Of a stretch of 64,000 nucleotides of DNA, positions 17,957 through 26,406 are shown piece by piece. The stretch lies in contig NZ_CP074102.1 of assembly GCF_018310535.1 (NCBI RefSeq), positions 558,001 through 622,000 on the forward strand. Direction: 5' to 3'. Every line of letters begins with the position of its first letter. Within the stretch, counting starts at the first letter, position 1. The notes beneath the pieces were generated by a model. It made no database searches. It was not told where the DNA came from and worked only from the letters and a program-made list of their open reading frames with translations. The position numbers and the translations under genes are program-made. Origin of the DNA: Streptomyces mirabilis. GTDB lineage: Bacteria; Actinomycetota; Actinomycetes; Streptomycetales; Streptomycetaceae.

Positions 17957-18418
17957 TCACTCCGCGATCCGACGCTCCTCCACCACCAGGATCCGCAAGG
18001 CCCGCACAAGCGCGGCCGCCGCTTCCTCGCCCAGCGGGTCGAGGAAGCGCCGTTCCAGCGCGAGGCGCGCACGCTCGGCCCGGTCGAGGCAGTCCCGGCC
18101 CTCGGGCGTCAGCTCGACGATGTTCTTGCGCCGGTCCTGAGGACTGCGGCGCCGCTCGACCAACCCCTGGTCCTCCAGGCCGTCGACGAGCGCGACCATC
18201 GTGGTGCGGTCGACGCCGAGCCGTCCGGCCACCTCGACCTGGGACAACGGGTACTCGGCGGCGAGCACCGCCAGCACCGCGAGCTCGTGGCCGTCGATCC
18301 CGAAGGGGGCCAGCGCCTCCGCGGACGCCCGCGCCAGCCGCTGCTGGGCATGCTTGAGCAGATAGCCGAGCCGGGACTCAAGGGGCACGGGAGGTACGGA
18401 AGAGCGCTCACCGGTCAT
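17957..18418 (-). CDS. MarR family transcriptional regulator
   Basis: A 153-residue winged-helix regulator, full length for MarR. An N-terminal dimer helix (LGYLLKHAQQRLARASAEAL) is followed by the DNA-reading part (LSQVEVAGRLGVDRTTMVAL) and the wing with the MarR signature DGLEDQGLVERRRSPQDRRK. The C-terminal helices complete the dimer. It is transcribed divergently from the LLM oxidoreductase with only 61 bp between starts, where a 13-bp palindrome (18446-18458) is a likely operator. By family habit it would repress itself and the oxidoreductase until a small phenolic or lipophilic ligand binds. The ligand is unknown. Confidence 0.92.
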   Translation of the reverse strand: MTGERSSVPPVPLESRLGYLLKHAQQRLARASAEALAPFGIDGHELAVLAVLAAEYPLSQVEVAGRLGVDRTTMVALVDGLEDQGLVERRRSPQDRRKNIVELTPEGRDCLDRAERARLALERRFLDPLGEEAAAALVRALRILVVEERRIAE

Positions 18419-18445
18419 GCCCAGAACTGTACCGAAGACTGATTG

Positions 18446-18458
18446 TCAGCACTGCTGA
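18446..18458. promoter_or_regulatory. Probable MarR operator
   Basis: TCAGCA-C-TGCTGA, a perfect palindrome in the centre of the 61-bp divergent promoter between the marR gene and the LLM oxidoreductase. MarR proteins bind such short palindromes overlapping both promoters. Confidence 0.55.
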
Positions 18459-18479
18459 TGATTTACTACGCTGACCGAC

Positions 18480-19415
18480 ATGAGCGATCAACGTGTGCGC
18501 TTCGGTATCAAGACCACCCCCATGCACGTCTCCTACGACGACATCCGCCGTGTCTGGCAGGAGGCCGACGCCCTGCCCGAGATCGAGGACGCCTGGCTCT
18601 GGGACCATCTGCTTCCGCTCCGCGGACCCAAGGACGGCCAGATCCATGAGAGTTGGACGCTGCTCAGCGCCCTGGCCGCCCAGACCGAGCGGCTGCGGCT
18701 CGGTCTCCTCGTCACCAGCAACCGCATCCGCCCACCCGCCGTCCTCGGGAAGATCGCCTCGACCGTGGACGTGATCTCCGGCGGTCGGCTGGTCATGGGC
18801 ATCGGTGTCGGCGGCACCCACCAGCCGCCCGGCGCGGGCGGGATCGCCGGCGAGAATCCGGCGATCACCGAGTACGAGGCGTACGGGCTCTCCCTCGTCC
18901 CGCCGGGCGAGGGGGTCGCCCGGCTCGGCGAGACGGTCGAGATCCTGCGCCGGATGTGGACGCAGCACGACCCCTTCGACTTCGAGGGGCGTTACTACCG
19001 GCTGCGTGGCACGCGGAACGAGCCCAAGCCGGTGCAGCGGCCCGGGCCGCCCCTGCTGATCGGCGGCTGGGGGACTCGACTGCTGCGGCTCGTCGCCGAG
19101 CAGGCCGACATCTGGAACATCCCCGGACCGCCGCACAACAGCATCGAGTTCGTCGCCGAGCGCGGTCGGGTGCTGGACGCGCACTGTGTGGACATCGGGC
19201 GGGATCCGCGCGAGATCACCCGTTCCGTACAGGTCGTCGTCTCGTACGACGATCCCGCCGCCACCCGCGCCACCGTCGCCGACCTCATCGGCATCGGCGT
19301 GAACCATGTCGTGCTCAGTCTGCCCCAGCCCTACCCACCAGGTGTCGCCCGATGGCTGGTGGACGAGATCATCGCAGGAGTCCGCAGGGGTCCGGGAGAG
19401 CAGGCGGCGCCCTGA
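18480..19415 (+). CDS. LLM class flavin-dependent oxidoreductase
   Basis: Bacterial luciferase-like TIM-barrel monooxygenase/reductase using FMN or F420. 311 residues, normal length. Visible family features: FGIKTTPMHVSYDDIRRVWQ at the start, EIEDAWLWDHLLP (strand 2 region), LRLGLLVTSNRIRPPAVLGK, ISGGRLVMGIGVG and a long region typical of F420-dependent LLM proteins (FDFEGRYYRLRG, PPLLIGGWGTRLLRLVAEQA). The substrate cannot be predicted. It is paired divergently with a MarR regulator, so expression is probably induced by its own substrate or a toxic compound. It ends 22 bp from the convergent aldehyde dehydrogenase. Confidence 0.93.
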   Translation: MSDQRVRFGIKTTPMHVSYDDIRRVWQEADALPEIEDAWLWDHLLPLRGPKDGQIHESWTLLSALAAQTERLRLGLLVTSNRIRPPAVLGKIASTVDVISGGRLVMGIGVGGTHQPPGAGGIAGENPAITEYEAYGLSLVPPGEGVARLGETVEILRRMWTQHDPFDFEGRYYRLRGTRNEPKPVQRPGPPLLIGGWGTRLLRLVAEQADIWNIPGPPHNSIEFVAERGRVLDAHCVDIGRDPREITRSVQVVVSYDDPAATRATVADLIGIGVNHVVLSLPQPYPPGVARWLVDEIIAGVRRGPGEQAAP

Positions 19416-19437
19416 AGCGGGTACCGCCCACCCCACC

Positions 19438-20991
19438 TCACGGAACGAGCTGGTACTCGGGGAAGTTGCCTGGCAGCCGCTCCCCCGCCGGCCCCTGTGT
19501 GACGGCGCGCACGAGCAGCTCGCCGCCGACGAAGGCGCCGCGCCAGGACGCGCCGAGGCCGCCGAAGAGCTCGTCGCGGTCGCCGCGGGAGCGGGGCTTG
19601 CCGCGGCCGACCTTGAACGCGCGGATCTGCGGGGCCAGTCGGGCGTACGTCGCCTCGTCGTCCGTGGAGAGCGTGGCGACGAGCGCGCCGTTCGACGCGT
19701 TCATCGCGGCGAGCAGCTCCGCCTCGGTGTCGACCAGGACGATGGTGTCGACCGGGCCGAAGGGCTCCGCGTGGTGCAGCGGTGAGGACGGCGGCGGGTT
19801 CAGGAGCGTGACCGGTTGGACGTACGCCGCCGTGTCCTGGCCGGGCAGGAAGCGTGCGTCGGTCAGCTTGCCGTGGTGCAGCGGGACGGCGCCGCGGTCG
19901 ATGGCCTCCGCCACCTGGTCGTGCAGCTCCTTCGCCTTGGCCGCGTTGATGACGGGCCCGAAGTCCAGTGCGGGGTAGGGGTCTTCGGGGTGCTCGACGG
20001 CCAGTGGGTGACCGACCCGCAGGGTGCGGACGGCGGGGAGGTAGGCGGCGAGGAACTCGTCGAACAGCGAGCGCTGGACGACGAAGCGCGGGTAGGCGGT
20101 GCAGCGCTGCTTGCCGTAGTCGAAGAGCTTGGGGATGACGGCTGTCAGTGCGTCCCAGTCCGTGTGGTTCCAGATGCCCCAGGTGTTGAGTCCCTCCTGT
20201 TCGAGTACATGCCGCTTGCCGAGGTCGGCGACGGCGGTGGCCACCGCGGCGCCCGTGTCTCGGCCGCCGACGAAGGAGACGCAGCCGATCTCGGGCGCGC
20301 GGACCAGCGCCTCCGACAGCTCGCCTCCGCTGCCGCTGACGAGGGTGACGGGGATCCCTTCGCGTGCGGCGAGCGCGCCGGCCAGGGTGAGGCAGGCGAC
20401 GCCGCCGTCGGTCGGGGTCTTGGCGATGACCGCGTTCCCTGCCAATGCCTGTACCAGCATTGCGTGAACGAGCACGCTCATCGGGTAGTTCCAGCTCGCG
20501 ATGTTGGACACGGGCCCTTCGAGCGGAGCCCGGCCGTCCACCATGGGTTCGATGCCGTCGACGTACCAGCGCACGCCGTCGATCGCCCGGTCCACGTCGG
20601 CCTGCGCGAGTCGCCAGGGCTTGCCGATCTCCCAGACGAGGAGCAGGGCGAGCAGCTCGCGGTGCTCGGTCAGGGCGTCGAGGGTGGCCGCGACGCGCGC
20701 CCGTCGTTCGGCGAGCGGGACGTGGCGCCAGGCCCGGTGCTGGTCGAGTGAGGCCCGTACGGCCTGGTGGGCGGTTGCGGCGTTCAGGCGGGGCGGCCCC
20801 GCGATGGGGCTTCCGTCGACCGGACTTGTGGCGGGCAGTGCCCGGCCGTCCGCCCGCCAGGAGGCGTCCCAGAGATTGAGGACGCGGTCCTCCTGGAACG
20901 CCTCGGGGGCGACGGCGAGGCAGCGCTGCCAGGCGTCGGCCCAGGACGTACCGGACTTCAGGACGAGGGGGGTGTTGAGGGTGGATGCCAT
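19438..20991 (-). CDS. Aldehyde dehydrogenase family protein
   Basis: NAD(P)-dependent oxidation of an aldehyde to an acid or acyl-CoA. The start is ATG at 20991 with GGAGAC upstream; 517 residues. The catalytic cysteine is in YGKQRCTAYPRF and the general-base Glu is in HVLEQEGLNTWGIW, where the usual LELGGK is altered to LEQEGL. The nucleotide-binding and glycine motif SFVGGRDTG is present, as is the N-terminal ASWNYPMSVLV segment of the fold. The divergent glycine motif sets it apart from typical ALDHs. It lies tail-to-head beside the succinyl-CoA-synthetase-like pair, with a 240-bp gap holding three direct repeats. Oxidation of glyoxylate, glycolaldehyde or a semialdehyde linked to oxalate metabolism is possible but unproven. 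Confidence 0.88.
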   Translation of the reverse strand: MASTLNTPLVLKSGTSWADAWQRCLAVAPEAFQEDRVLNLWDASWRADGRALPATSPVDGSPIAGPPRLNAATAHQAVRASLDQHRAWRHVPLAERRARVAATLDALTEHRELLALLLVWEIGKPWRLAQADVDRAIDGVRWYVDGIEPMVDGRAPLEGPVSNIASWNYPMSVLVHAMLVQALAGNAVIAKTPTDGGVACLTLAGALAAREGIPVTLVSGSGGELSEALVRAPEIGCVSFVGGRDTGAAVATAVADLGKRHVLEQEGLNTWGIWNHTDWDALTAVIPKLFDYGKQRCTAYPRFVVQRSLFDEFLAAYLPAVRTLRVGHPLAVEHPEDPYPALDFGPVINAAKAKELHDQVAEAIDRGAVPLHHGKLTDARFLPGQDTAAYVQPVTLLNPPPSSPLHHAEPFGPVDTIVLVDTEAELLAAMNASNGALVATLSTDDEATYARLAPQIRAFKVGRGKPRSRGDRDELFGGLGASWRGAFVGGELLVRAVTQGPAGERLPGNFPEYQLVP

Positions 20992-21078
20992 TCGGATGTC
21001 TCCGCTCTCGGTGCACAGTCGGGGGCGGGAGGTGCCTGGCTCCTGCCGAGCTGCATGGTGCACGGGCCCGGACGAGGA

Positions 21079-21169
21079 GTGGTCGCATCCGTGCGGAGGA
21101 GGACGGTGGTCGCGTCCGCACGGAGGGAAGGGTTCGTACGCGGGAGGGTGGTCGCGTACGTACGGAGGA
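21079..21169. repeat. Three imperfect ~21-bp direct repeats upstream of the aldehyde dehydrogenase
   Basis: Copies start at 21079, 21106 and 21148, each of the form GTGGTCGCRTMCGYRCGGAGG with an internal near-palindrome around the variable centre. They lie 88-178 bp upstream of the dehydrogenase start and just beyond the sucD stop. Regulator binding sites or a leader structure are possible. Confidence 0.6.
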
Positions 21170-21231
21170 AGGTACTGAGGAGGCTCCGCTCGTGACAGTC
21201 ACCTCACATCAACTATGAGTGACGTCTCATC

Positions 21232-22131
21232 TCACCCCTGTGCGGCGACACGCTCCGATTCCAATCGGGTCAGCACCAGCCGGGCCGTCTCGGTCGGGGT
21301 GCCGCCCACCCGTACTCCGGCCGCCTCGAGGGCCTCCTTCTTCGCCTGTGCGGTGCCCGACGAGCCGGAGACGATCGCGCCCGCGTGGCCCATCGTCCTG
21401 CCCTCGGGCGCGGTGAAACCGGCGATGTAGGCGACAACGGGCTTGGTGACGTGGTCACGGACGTACGCGGCGGCCCGTTCCTCGGCGTCGCCGCCGATCT
21501 CGCCGATGAGGACGACGAGTTCGGTGTCGGGGTCGTCCTGGAAGGCGGCCAGGCAGTCGATGTGGGTGGTGCCGACGACGGGGTCGCCGCCGATGCCCAC
21601 GCACGTCGAGAAGCCGATGTCGCGGAGTTCGTACATGAGTTGGTACGTCAGCGTGCCCGACTTGGACACCAGGCCGATGCGCCCCGGCTTGGTGATGTCG
21701 GCGGGGATGATGCCCGCGTTCGACTGCCCCGGAGTGATCAGGCCCGGGCAGTTGGGGCCGATGACGCGGGTGCCCTTCGTGGCGGCGTACGCGTGGAAGG
21801 CGACGGAGTCGTGGACGGGGATGCCCTCGGTGATGACGACGGCGAGCCCGATGCCCGCGTCGGCGGCCTCGGCCACCGCGGCCTTGGCGAACACGGGCGG
21901 TACGAACACGACGGTGACGTCGGCGCCGGTCGCCGCCATCCCCTCGCGCACCGAGCCGAAGACGGGCACCGCCCGGTCGTCGAAGTCGACGGTCCGGCCG
22001 GCCTTGCGCGGGTTGACCCCGCCGACGACGTCCGTGCCGGCGGCGAGCATCCGCCGGGTGTGCTTCATGCCCTCGCCACCGGTCATGCCCTGGACGAGAA
22101 CCTTGCTCTCCTTGGTGAGGAAGATGGCCAT
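21232..22131 (-). CDS. sucD: Succinate-CoA ligase alpha-like subunit
   Basis: The CoA-binding and phospho-histidine subunit of an ADP/GDP-forming acyl-CoA synthetase. 299 residues. It shows the N-terminal Rossmann CoA-binding region ([20 protein letters not shown]), [13 protein letters not shown], the [13 protein letters not shown] loop and the active-site histidine in [13 protein letters not shown]. It follows the beta subunit by 14 bp with a good ribosome site. Streptomyces has a housekeeping sucCD elsewhere, so a pair divergently linked to oxc/frc is likely a specialised paralogue. Candidate acids are malate, oxalate or formate besides succinate. The residues that decide the acid cannot be judged reliably by eye. 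Confidence 0.9.
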   Translation of the reverse strand: MAIFLTKESKVLVQGMTGGEGMKHTRRMLAAGTDVVGGVNPRKAGRTVDFDDRAVPVFGSVREGMAATGADVTVVFVPPVFAKAAVAEAADAGIGLAVVITEGIPVHDSVAFHAYAATKGTRVIGPNCPGLITPGQSNAGIIPADITKPGRIGLVSKSGTLTYQLMYELRDIGFSTCVGIGGDPVVGTTHIDCLAAFQDDPDTELVVLIGEIGGDAEERAAAYVRDHVTKPVVAYIAGFTAPEGRTMGHAGAIVSGSSGTAQAKKEALEAAGVRVGGTPTETARLVLTRLESERVAAQG

Positions 22132-22145
22132 GTCCTGTTCCTCTT

Positions 22146-23276
22146 TCAGTCGGCGGTGGCGAGTCGGGCCGCGCGGTGTGCGGCGTCGTCCATGGTGGTG
22201 GCCTGCTGGACCAGGGGGTGCGCGCGGCCGTCGAGGATGGCGCGGCCGCGGACGGCGTTGTTGCCGTCGAGGCGGACCACGAGGGGTTTGGTCAACCGCA
22301 CGGTCTCCAGCGCCCGCACGATGCCGTCGGCGACCACGTCGCAGGCCGTGATGCCGCCGAAGACGTTGACGAAGACGGATTTCACGGCGGGGTCGGAGAG
22401 GATCACGGAGAGGCCGTCGGCCATGATCTGGGCGGAGGCCCCGCCGCCGATGTCGAGGAAGTTCGCGGGGCGGGCGCCGCAGCCCGCGACCACGTCGAGC
22501 GTCGACATGACGAGGCCCGCTCCGTTGCCGATGATGCCGACCTCGCCGTCCAGTTTGACGTAGTTGAGGCCCTTGGCAGCGGCCGCCGCCTCCAGGGGGT
22601 CTTCGTGCGCGGCCTCCTGCTCACCCCAACGCGTCTGACGGAAACGGGCGTTGTCGTCGAGGGTGACCTTGCCGTCCAGGGCGAGGATCTGTCCCCGGGC
22701 GGTGCGTACGAGGGGGTTCACCTCGACGAGCACGGCGTCCTCGCGGGTCAGCACCCCCCAGAGGCGTACGAGAACGTCGACGGTCTCCGGGGGCAGTCCC
22801 GCGGCCTCGGCGATCTCGCTCGCCTTCGCCGAGGTGACGCCCACGGCCGGGTCGACGGGAACACGCGCGACCGCCTCCGGGCGGCTCGCGGCCACCTCCT
22901 CGATCTCCATGCCGCCCTCGGCCGACGCGATCGCGAGGAAGCGTCCTGCGGCGCGGTCGAGGACGTAACTGACGTAGAACTCGCTCTCGATGTCGACCGG
23001 TTGGGCCAGCATCACCTTGCCGACCGTGTGGCCCTTGATGTCCATGCCGAGAATCCGACGTGCCGTGAGCTCGGCGGCGGCCGGGTCGGCAGCGAGTTCG
23101 ACGCCGCCCGCCTTGCCGCGTCCACCGGTCTTCACCTGGGCCTTTACGACGACTCGGCCGCCGAGCCGACGGGCGATCACCCGCGCTTCCTTGGGCGAGT
23201 CCGTGACCTCGGCCCTCGGCACCAAGATGCCGTGTTCCTCGAAGAGTTCCCTTGCCTGGTGCTCGTACAGGTCCAT
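22146..23276 (-). CDS. sucC: Succinate-CoA ligase beta-like subunit (ATP-grasp)
   Basis: The ATP-grasp subunit that phosphorylates the partner's histidine and binds the carboxylic acid. 376 residues from ATG at 23276. Visible are [17 protein letters not shown], the nucleotide-binding [35 protein letters not shown] and [19 protein letters not shown], all classic SucC motifs. It is the first gene of the leftward pair and diverges from the oxc-frc operon across a 180-bp gap with a strong palindrome (23382-23405). This suggests that both directions answer to the same oxalate/formate signal. The same alternatives for substrate apply as for its partner. Confidence 0.9.
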   Translation of the reverse strand: MDLYEHQARELFEEHGILVPRAEVTDSPKEARVIARRLGGRVVVKAQVKTGGRGKAGGVELAADPAAAELTARRILGMDIKGHTVGKVMLAQPVDIESEFYVSYVLDRAAGRFLAIASAEGGMEIEEVAASRPEAVARVPVDPAVGVTSAKASEIAEAAGLPPETVDVLVRLWGVLTREDAVLVEVNPLVRTARGQILALDGKVTLDDNARFRQTRWGEQEAAHEDPLEAAAAAKGLNYVKLDGEVGIIGNGAGLVMSTLDVVAGCGARPANFLDIGGGASAQIMADGLSVILSDPAVKSVFVNVFGGITACDVVADGIVRALETVRLTKPLVVRLDGNNAVRGRAILDGRAHPLVQQATTMDDAAHRAARLATAD

Positions 23277-23381
23277 CACCGGCTCCTGACTGCTGTGTCT
23301 ATCCGGGGAGCGAGCCCCAGACCCTCGGAAAATGCCGCACGCCCCCTGGACACCACCCACCGGATGCGGGATAACAAGCTT

Positions 23382-23405
23382 CATACAGTATTCGTCGACT
23401 GTATG
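23382..23405. promoter_or_regulatory. Operator-like palindrome A in the oxalate divergent promoter
   Basis: Perfect 8-bp inverted repeat CATACAGT ... ACTGTATG around the 8-bp spacer ATTCGTCG. It lies 52 bp before the oxc-like start and 106 bp before the sucC-like start. The sequence TCGTCGACTGTATGC within and beside it (23392-23406) recurs with one mismatch at 58779-58793, upstream of the third OFA transporter. The AT-rich arms stand out from the GC background. A likely binding site for the FCD-GntR protein encoded at 55281. Confidence 0.7.
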
Positions 23406-23456
23406 CAATGTACCGCGAGAGCGTTCCAACCCCCTACGAAGGGACAGGACTTCGCC

Positions 23457-25142
23457 ATGCCCGACGACATCAGCCAGGACTCCATCTCCGGTGGGCATCT
23501 GGTCGCCAAGGCACTCAAAGCAGAAGGTGTGGAGGTCATCTACACCCTGTGCGGCGGCCACATCATCGACATCTACGACGGCTGCGTCGACGAAGGCATA
23601 GAGGTCGTCGACGTCCGTCACGAACAGGTCGCCGCCCACGCCGCCGACGGCTACGCACGCATCACCGGCAAGCCCGGATGCGCCGTCGTCACGGCGGGTC
23701 CCGGTACGACCGACGCCGTGACCGGCGTCGCGAACGCCTTCCGCGCCGAGTCCCCGATGCTGCTCATCGGCGGCCAGGGGGCGCACACCCAGCACAAGAT
23801 GGGGTCCCTGCAGGACCTGCCGCACGTCGACATGATGACGCCGATCACCAAGTTCGCGGCGACGGTGCCGGACACGGCGCGCGCCGCCGACATGGTGTCG
23901 ATGGCGTTCCGGGAGTGCTTCCACGGCGCGCCCGGCCCCTCCTTCCTGGAGATCCCGCGCGATGTCCTGGACGCCAAGGTGCCGGTGGAGAAGGCCCGGA
24001 TCCCGGCCGCCGGCCACTACCGGGCCTCGACCCGCTCGGCCGGTGACCCCGAGGCGATCGAGAAGCTCGCCGACCTCCTCGTCCACGCCGAGAAGCCCGC
24101 GATCCTGCTGGGCAGCCAGGTGTGGACGACGCGCGGCACCGCGTCCGCCATCGAACTCGTCCGCACCCTCAACATCCCGGCGTACATGAACGGCGCCGGG
24201 CGCGGCACGCTGCCGCCCGGGGACCCGCACCACTTCCAGCTCTCGCGCCGGTACGCCTTCTCCAACGCCGATGTCATCGTCATCGTGGGTACGCCCTTCG
24301 ACTTCCGCATGGGCTACGGCAAGCGGCTCTCCCCGGACGCGACCGTCGTGCAGATCGACCTCGACTACCGGACCGTCGGCAAGAACAGGGACATCGACCT
24401 CGGAATCGTCGGCGACGCGGGTCTTATCCTGAAGTCGGTCACCGAAGCGGCTTCCGGGCGCCTCAATGGAGGCGCGTCCAAGCGCAAGGAGTGGCTGGAC
24501 GAACTGCGGGCCGCCGAGCAGACGGCCATCGAGAAGCGGCTGCCCAGCCTGAAGTCGGACGCCTCGCCGATCCACCCGTACCGCCTGGTCAGCGAGATCA
24601 ACGACTTCCTCACCGAGGACTCGATCTACATCGGGGACGGCGGCGACATCGTCACCTTCTCCGGGCAGGTCGTCCAGCCCAAGTCCCCCGGGCACTGGAT
24701 GGACCCGGGCCCGCTCGGCACGCTCGGCGTCGGCGTCCCGTTCGTGCTCGCGGCCAAGCAGGCACGGCCCGACAAGGAGGTCGTCGCCCTCTTCGGGGAC
24801 GGCGCCTTCTCCCTCACCGGCTGGGACTTCGAGACCCTCGTCCGCTACAACCTCCCCTTCGTCGGCATCGTCGGCAACAACTCCTCCATGAACCAGATCC
24901 GTTACGGCCAGGCCCAGAAGTACGGCCTGGAGCGCGAGCGGGTCGGCAACACCCTCGGCGACGTCCACTACGACAAGTTCGCGCAGCTGCTGGGCGGTTA
25001 CGGCGAGGAGGTCCGCGATCCCGCCGACATCGGCCCGGCGCTCCAGCGCGCTCGGGAGTCGGGCAAGCCGTCGCTGATCAACGTCTGGGTCGACCCGGAC
25101 GCGTACGCCCCCGGAACCATGAACCAGACGATGTACAAGTGA
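23457..25142 (+). CDS. ThDP-dependent oxalyl-CoA decarboxylase-like enzyme
   Basis: Thiamine-diphosphate enzyme, 561 residues from ATG at 23457 (AAGGGACAGGA upstream). The ThDP-activating Glu is residue 56 ([18 protein letters not shown]), and the cofactor motif is [20 protein letters not shown] ... VGNN. The central Rossmann-like domain and C-terminal [16 protein letters not shown] are as in the oxalyl-CoA decarboxylase / 2-hydroxyacyl-CoA lyase / acetolactate synthase superfamily. Formyl-CoA transferase follows at once, so decarboxylation of oxalyl-CoA to formyl-CoA is the natural reading. However, the Tyr-Glu pair (YEELDQ) typical of known oxalyl-CoA decarboxylases is here [10 protein letters not shown], so a 2-hydroxyacyl-CoA lyase or another 2-oxo-acid reaction remains open. 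First gene of the operon. Confidence 0.65.
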   Translation: MPDDISQDSISGGHLVAKALKAEGVEVIYTLCGGHIIDIYDGCVDEGIEVVDVRHEQVAAHAADGYARITGKPGCAVVTAGPGTTDAVTGVANAFRAESPMLLIGGQGAHTQHKMGSLQDLPHVDMMTPITKFAATVPDTARAADMVSMAFRECFHGAPGPSFLEIPRDVLDAKVPVEKARIPAAGHYRASTRSAGDPEAIEKLADLLVHAEKPAILLGSQVWTTRGTASAIELVRTLNIPAYMNGAGRGTLPPGDPHHFQLSRRYAFSNADVIVIVGTPFDFRMGYGKRLSPDATVVQIDLDYRTVGKNRDIDLGIVGDAGLILKSVTEAASGRLNGGASKRKEWLDELRAAEQTAIEKRLPSLKSDASPIHPYRLVSEINDFLTEDSIYIGDGGDIVTFSGQVVQPKSPGHWMDPGPLGTLGVGVPFVLAAKQARPDKEVVALFGDGAFSLTGWDFETLVRYNLPFVGIVGNNSSMNQIRYGQAQKYGLERERVGNTLGDVHYDKFAQLLGGYGEEVRDPADIGPALQRARESGKPSLINVWVDPDAYAPGTMNQTMYK

Positions 25143-25152
25143 GGTGCCCCCG

Positions 25153-26403
25153 ATGACCCCGATCGCAGGAACGTCGACCAAGGCTCTCGAAGGTGTCCGT
25201 GTCCTCGACATGACGCACGTCCAGTCGGGTCCGTCGGCCACGCAGCTGCTGGCCTGGCTGGGCGCTGACGTCGTCAAGCTGGAGGCGCCGACCGGTGACA
25301 TCACCCGCAAGCAACTGCGCGACCTCCCCGACGTCGACTCCCTCTACTTCACGATGCTCAACTGCAACAAGCGGAGCATCACCCTCAACACCAAGACCGA
25401 GCGCGGCAAGGAGATCCTCACCGAGCTGATCCGGCGCTCCGACGTCATGGTCGAGAACTTCGGACCGGGTGCGGTCGACCGCATGGGCTTCACCTGGGAC
25501 CGCATCCAGGAGATCAATCCGCGGATCGTCTATGCCTCCATCAAGGGGTTCGGGGACGGCCCGTACACCAACTTCAAGGCGTACGAGGTCGTCGCGCAGG
25601 CCATGGGCGGGTCGATGTCGACCACCGGTTTCGAGGACGGGCCGCCGCTGGCGACGGGAGCCCAGATCGGCGACTCGGGCACGGGCGTGCACGCCGTGGC
25701 GGGGATTCTCGCGGCGCTGTACCAGCGGGAGAACACCGGGCGCGGGCAGCGGGTCAACGTGGCCATGCAGCATGCCGTGCTCAACCTCTGCCGGGTGAAG
25801 TTGCGCGATCAGCAGCGACTGACACATGGCCCGCTCGCTGAATATCCCAACGACGACTTCGGCGTCGAGGTTCCCCGCTCCGGCAACGCGTCCGGCGGCG
25901 GCCAGCCGGGCTGGGCGGTCAAGTGCGCGCCGGGCGGCCCCAACGACTACGTGTACGTCATCGTGCAGCCCGTCGGCTGGAAGCCGATCACCGAGCTCAT
26001 CGGCCGGCCGGAGCTGGCGGACGACCCCGAGTGGGCGACCCCGGAGGCCCGGCTGCCCCAGCTCACCAAGATGTTCCAGCTCATCGAGGAATGGTCGGCG
26101 GCGCTCCCCAAGTGGGAGGTGCTGGAGAAGCTCAACGCGCACAACATCCCGTGCGGCCCGATCCTGTCCACCAAAGAGATCATCGAGGACGAGTCGCTGG
26201 TCGCCAACGAGATGGTCGTGTCGGTGCCGCATCCCGAGCGGGGCGAGTTCGTGACCGTGGGCAGCCCTCTGAAGCTCTCCGACTCCCCCGTGGACGTGAC
26301 CAGTTCGCCGCTGCTCGGCGAGCACAACGAAGAGGTCTACATCGGCGAGCTCGGCCTCGGCGACGAGGAGCTGCGCCTGCTCAAGTCGAACGGAGTGATC
26401 TGA
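25153..26403 (+). CDS. frc: Formyl-CoA:oxalate CoA-transferase (CoA-transferase family III)
   Basis: Transfers CoA from formyl-CoA to oxalate, giving oxalyl-CoA and formate. The start is ATG at 25153 (GAGGTG upstream). 416 residues is the length of E. coli YfdW. The family III fold is complete: [53 protein letters not shown], and the catalytic Asp at residue 174 in [12 protein letters not shown]. The glycine loop that closes over the active site reads ASGGGQPGW, matching the GGGGQP loop of true formyl-CoA transferases rather than other family III enzymes. This is the strongest evidence that the locus handles oxalate. It begins 10 bp after the ThDP enzyme and is directly followed by the ADP-forming synthetase. 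Confidence 0.9.
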   Translation: MTPIAGTSTKALEGVRVLDMTHVQSGPSATQLLAWLGADVVKLEAPTGDITRKQLRDLPDVDSLYFTMLNCNKRSITLNTKTERGKEILTELIRRSDVMVENFGPGAVDRMGFTWDRIQEINPRIVYASIKGFGDGPYTNFKAYEVVAQAMGGSMSTTGFEDGPPLATGAQIGDSGTGVHAVAGILAALYQRENTGRGQRVNVAMQHAVLNLCRVKLRDQQRLTHGPLAEYPNDDFGVEVPRSGNASGGGQPGWAVKCAPGGPNDYVYVIVQPVGWKPITELIGRPELADDPEWATPEARLPQLTKMFQLIEEWSAALPKWEVLEKLNAHNIPCGPILSTKEIIEDESLVANEMVVSVPHPERGEFVTVGSPLKLSDSPVDVTSSPLLGEHNEEVYIGELGLGDEELRLLKSNGVI

Positions 26404-26406
26404 GTG

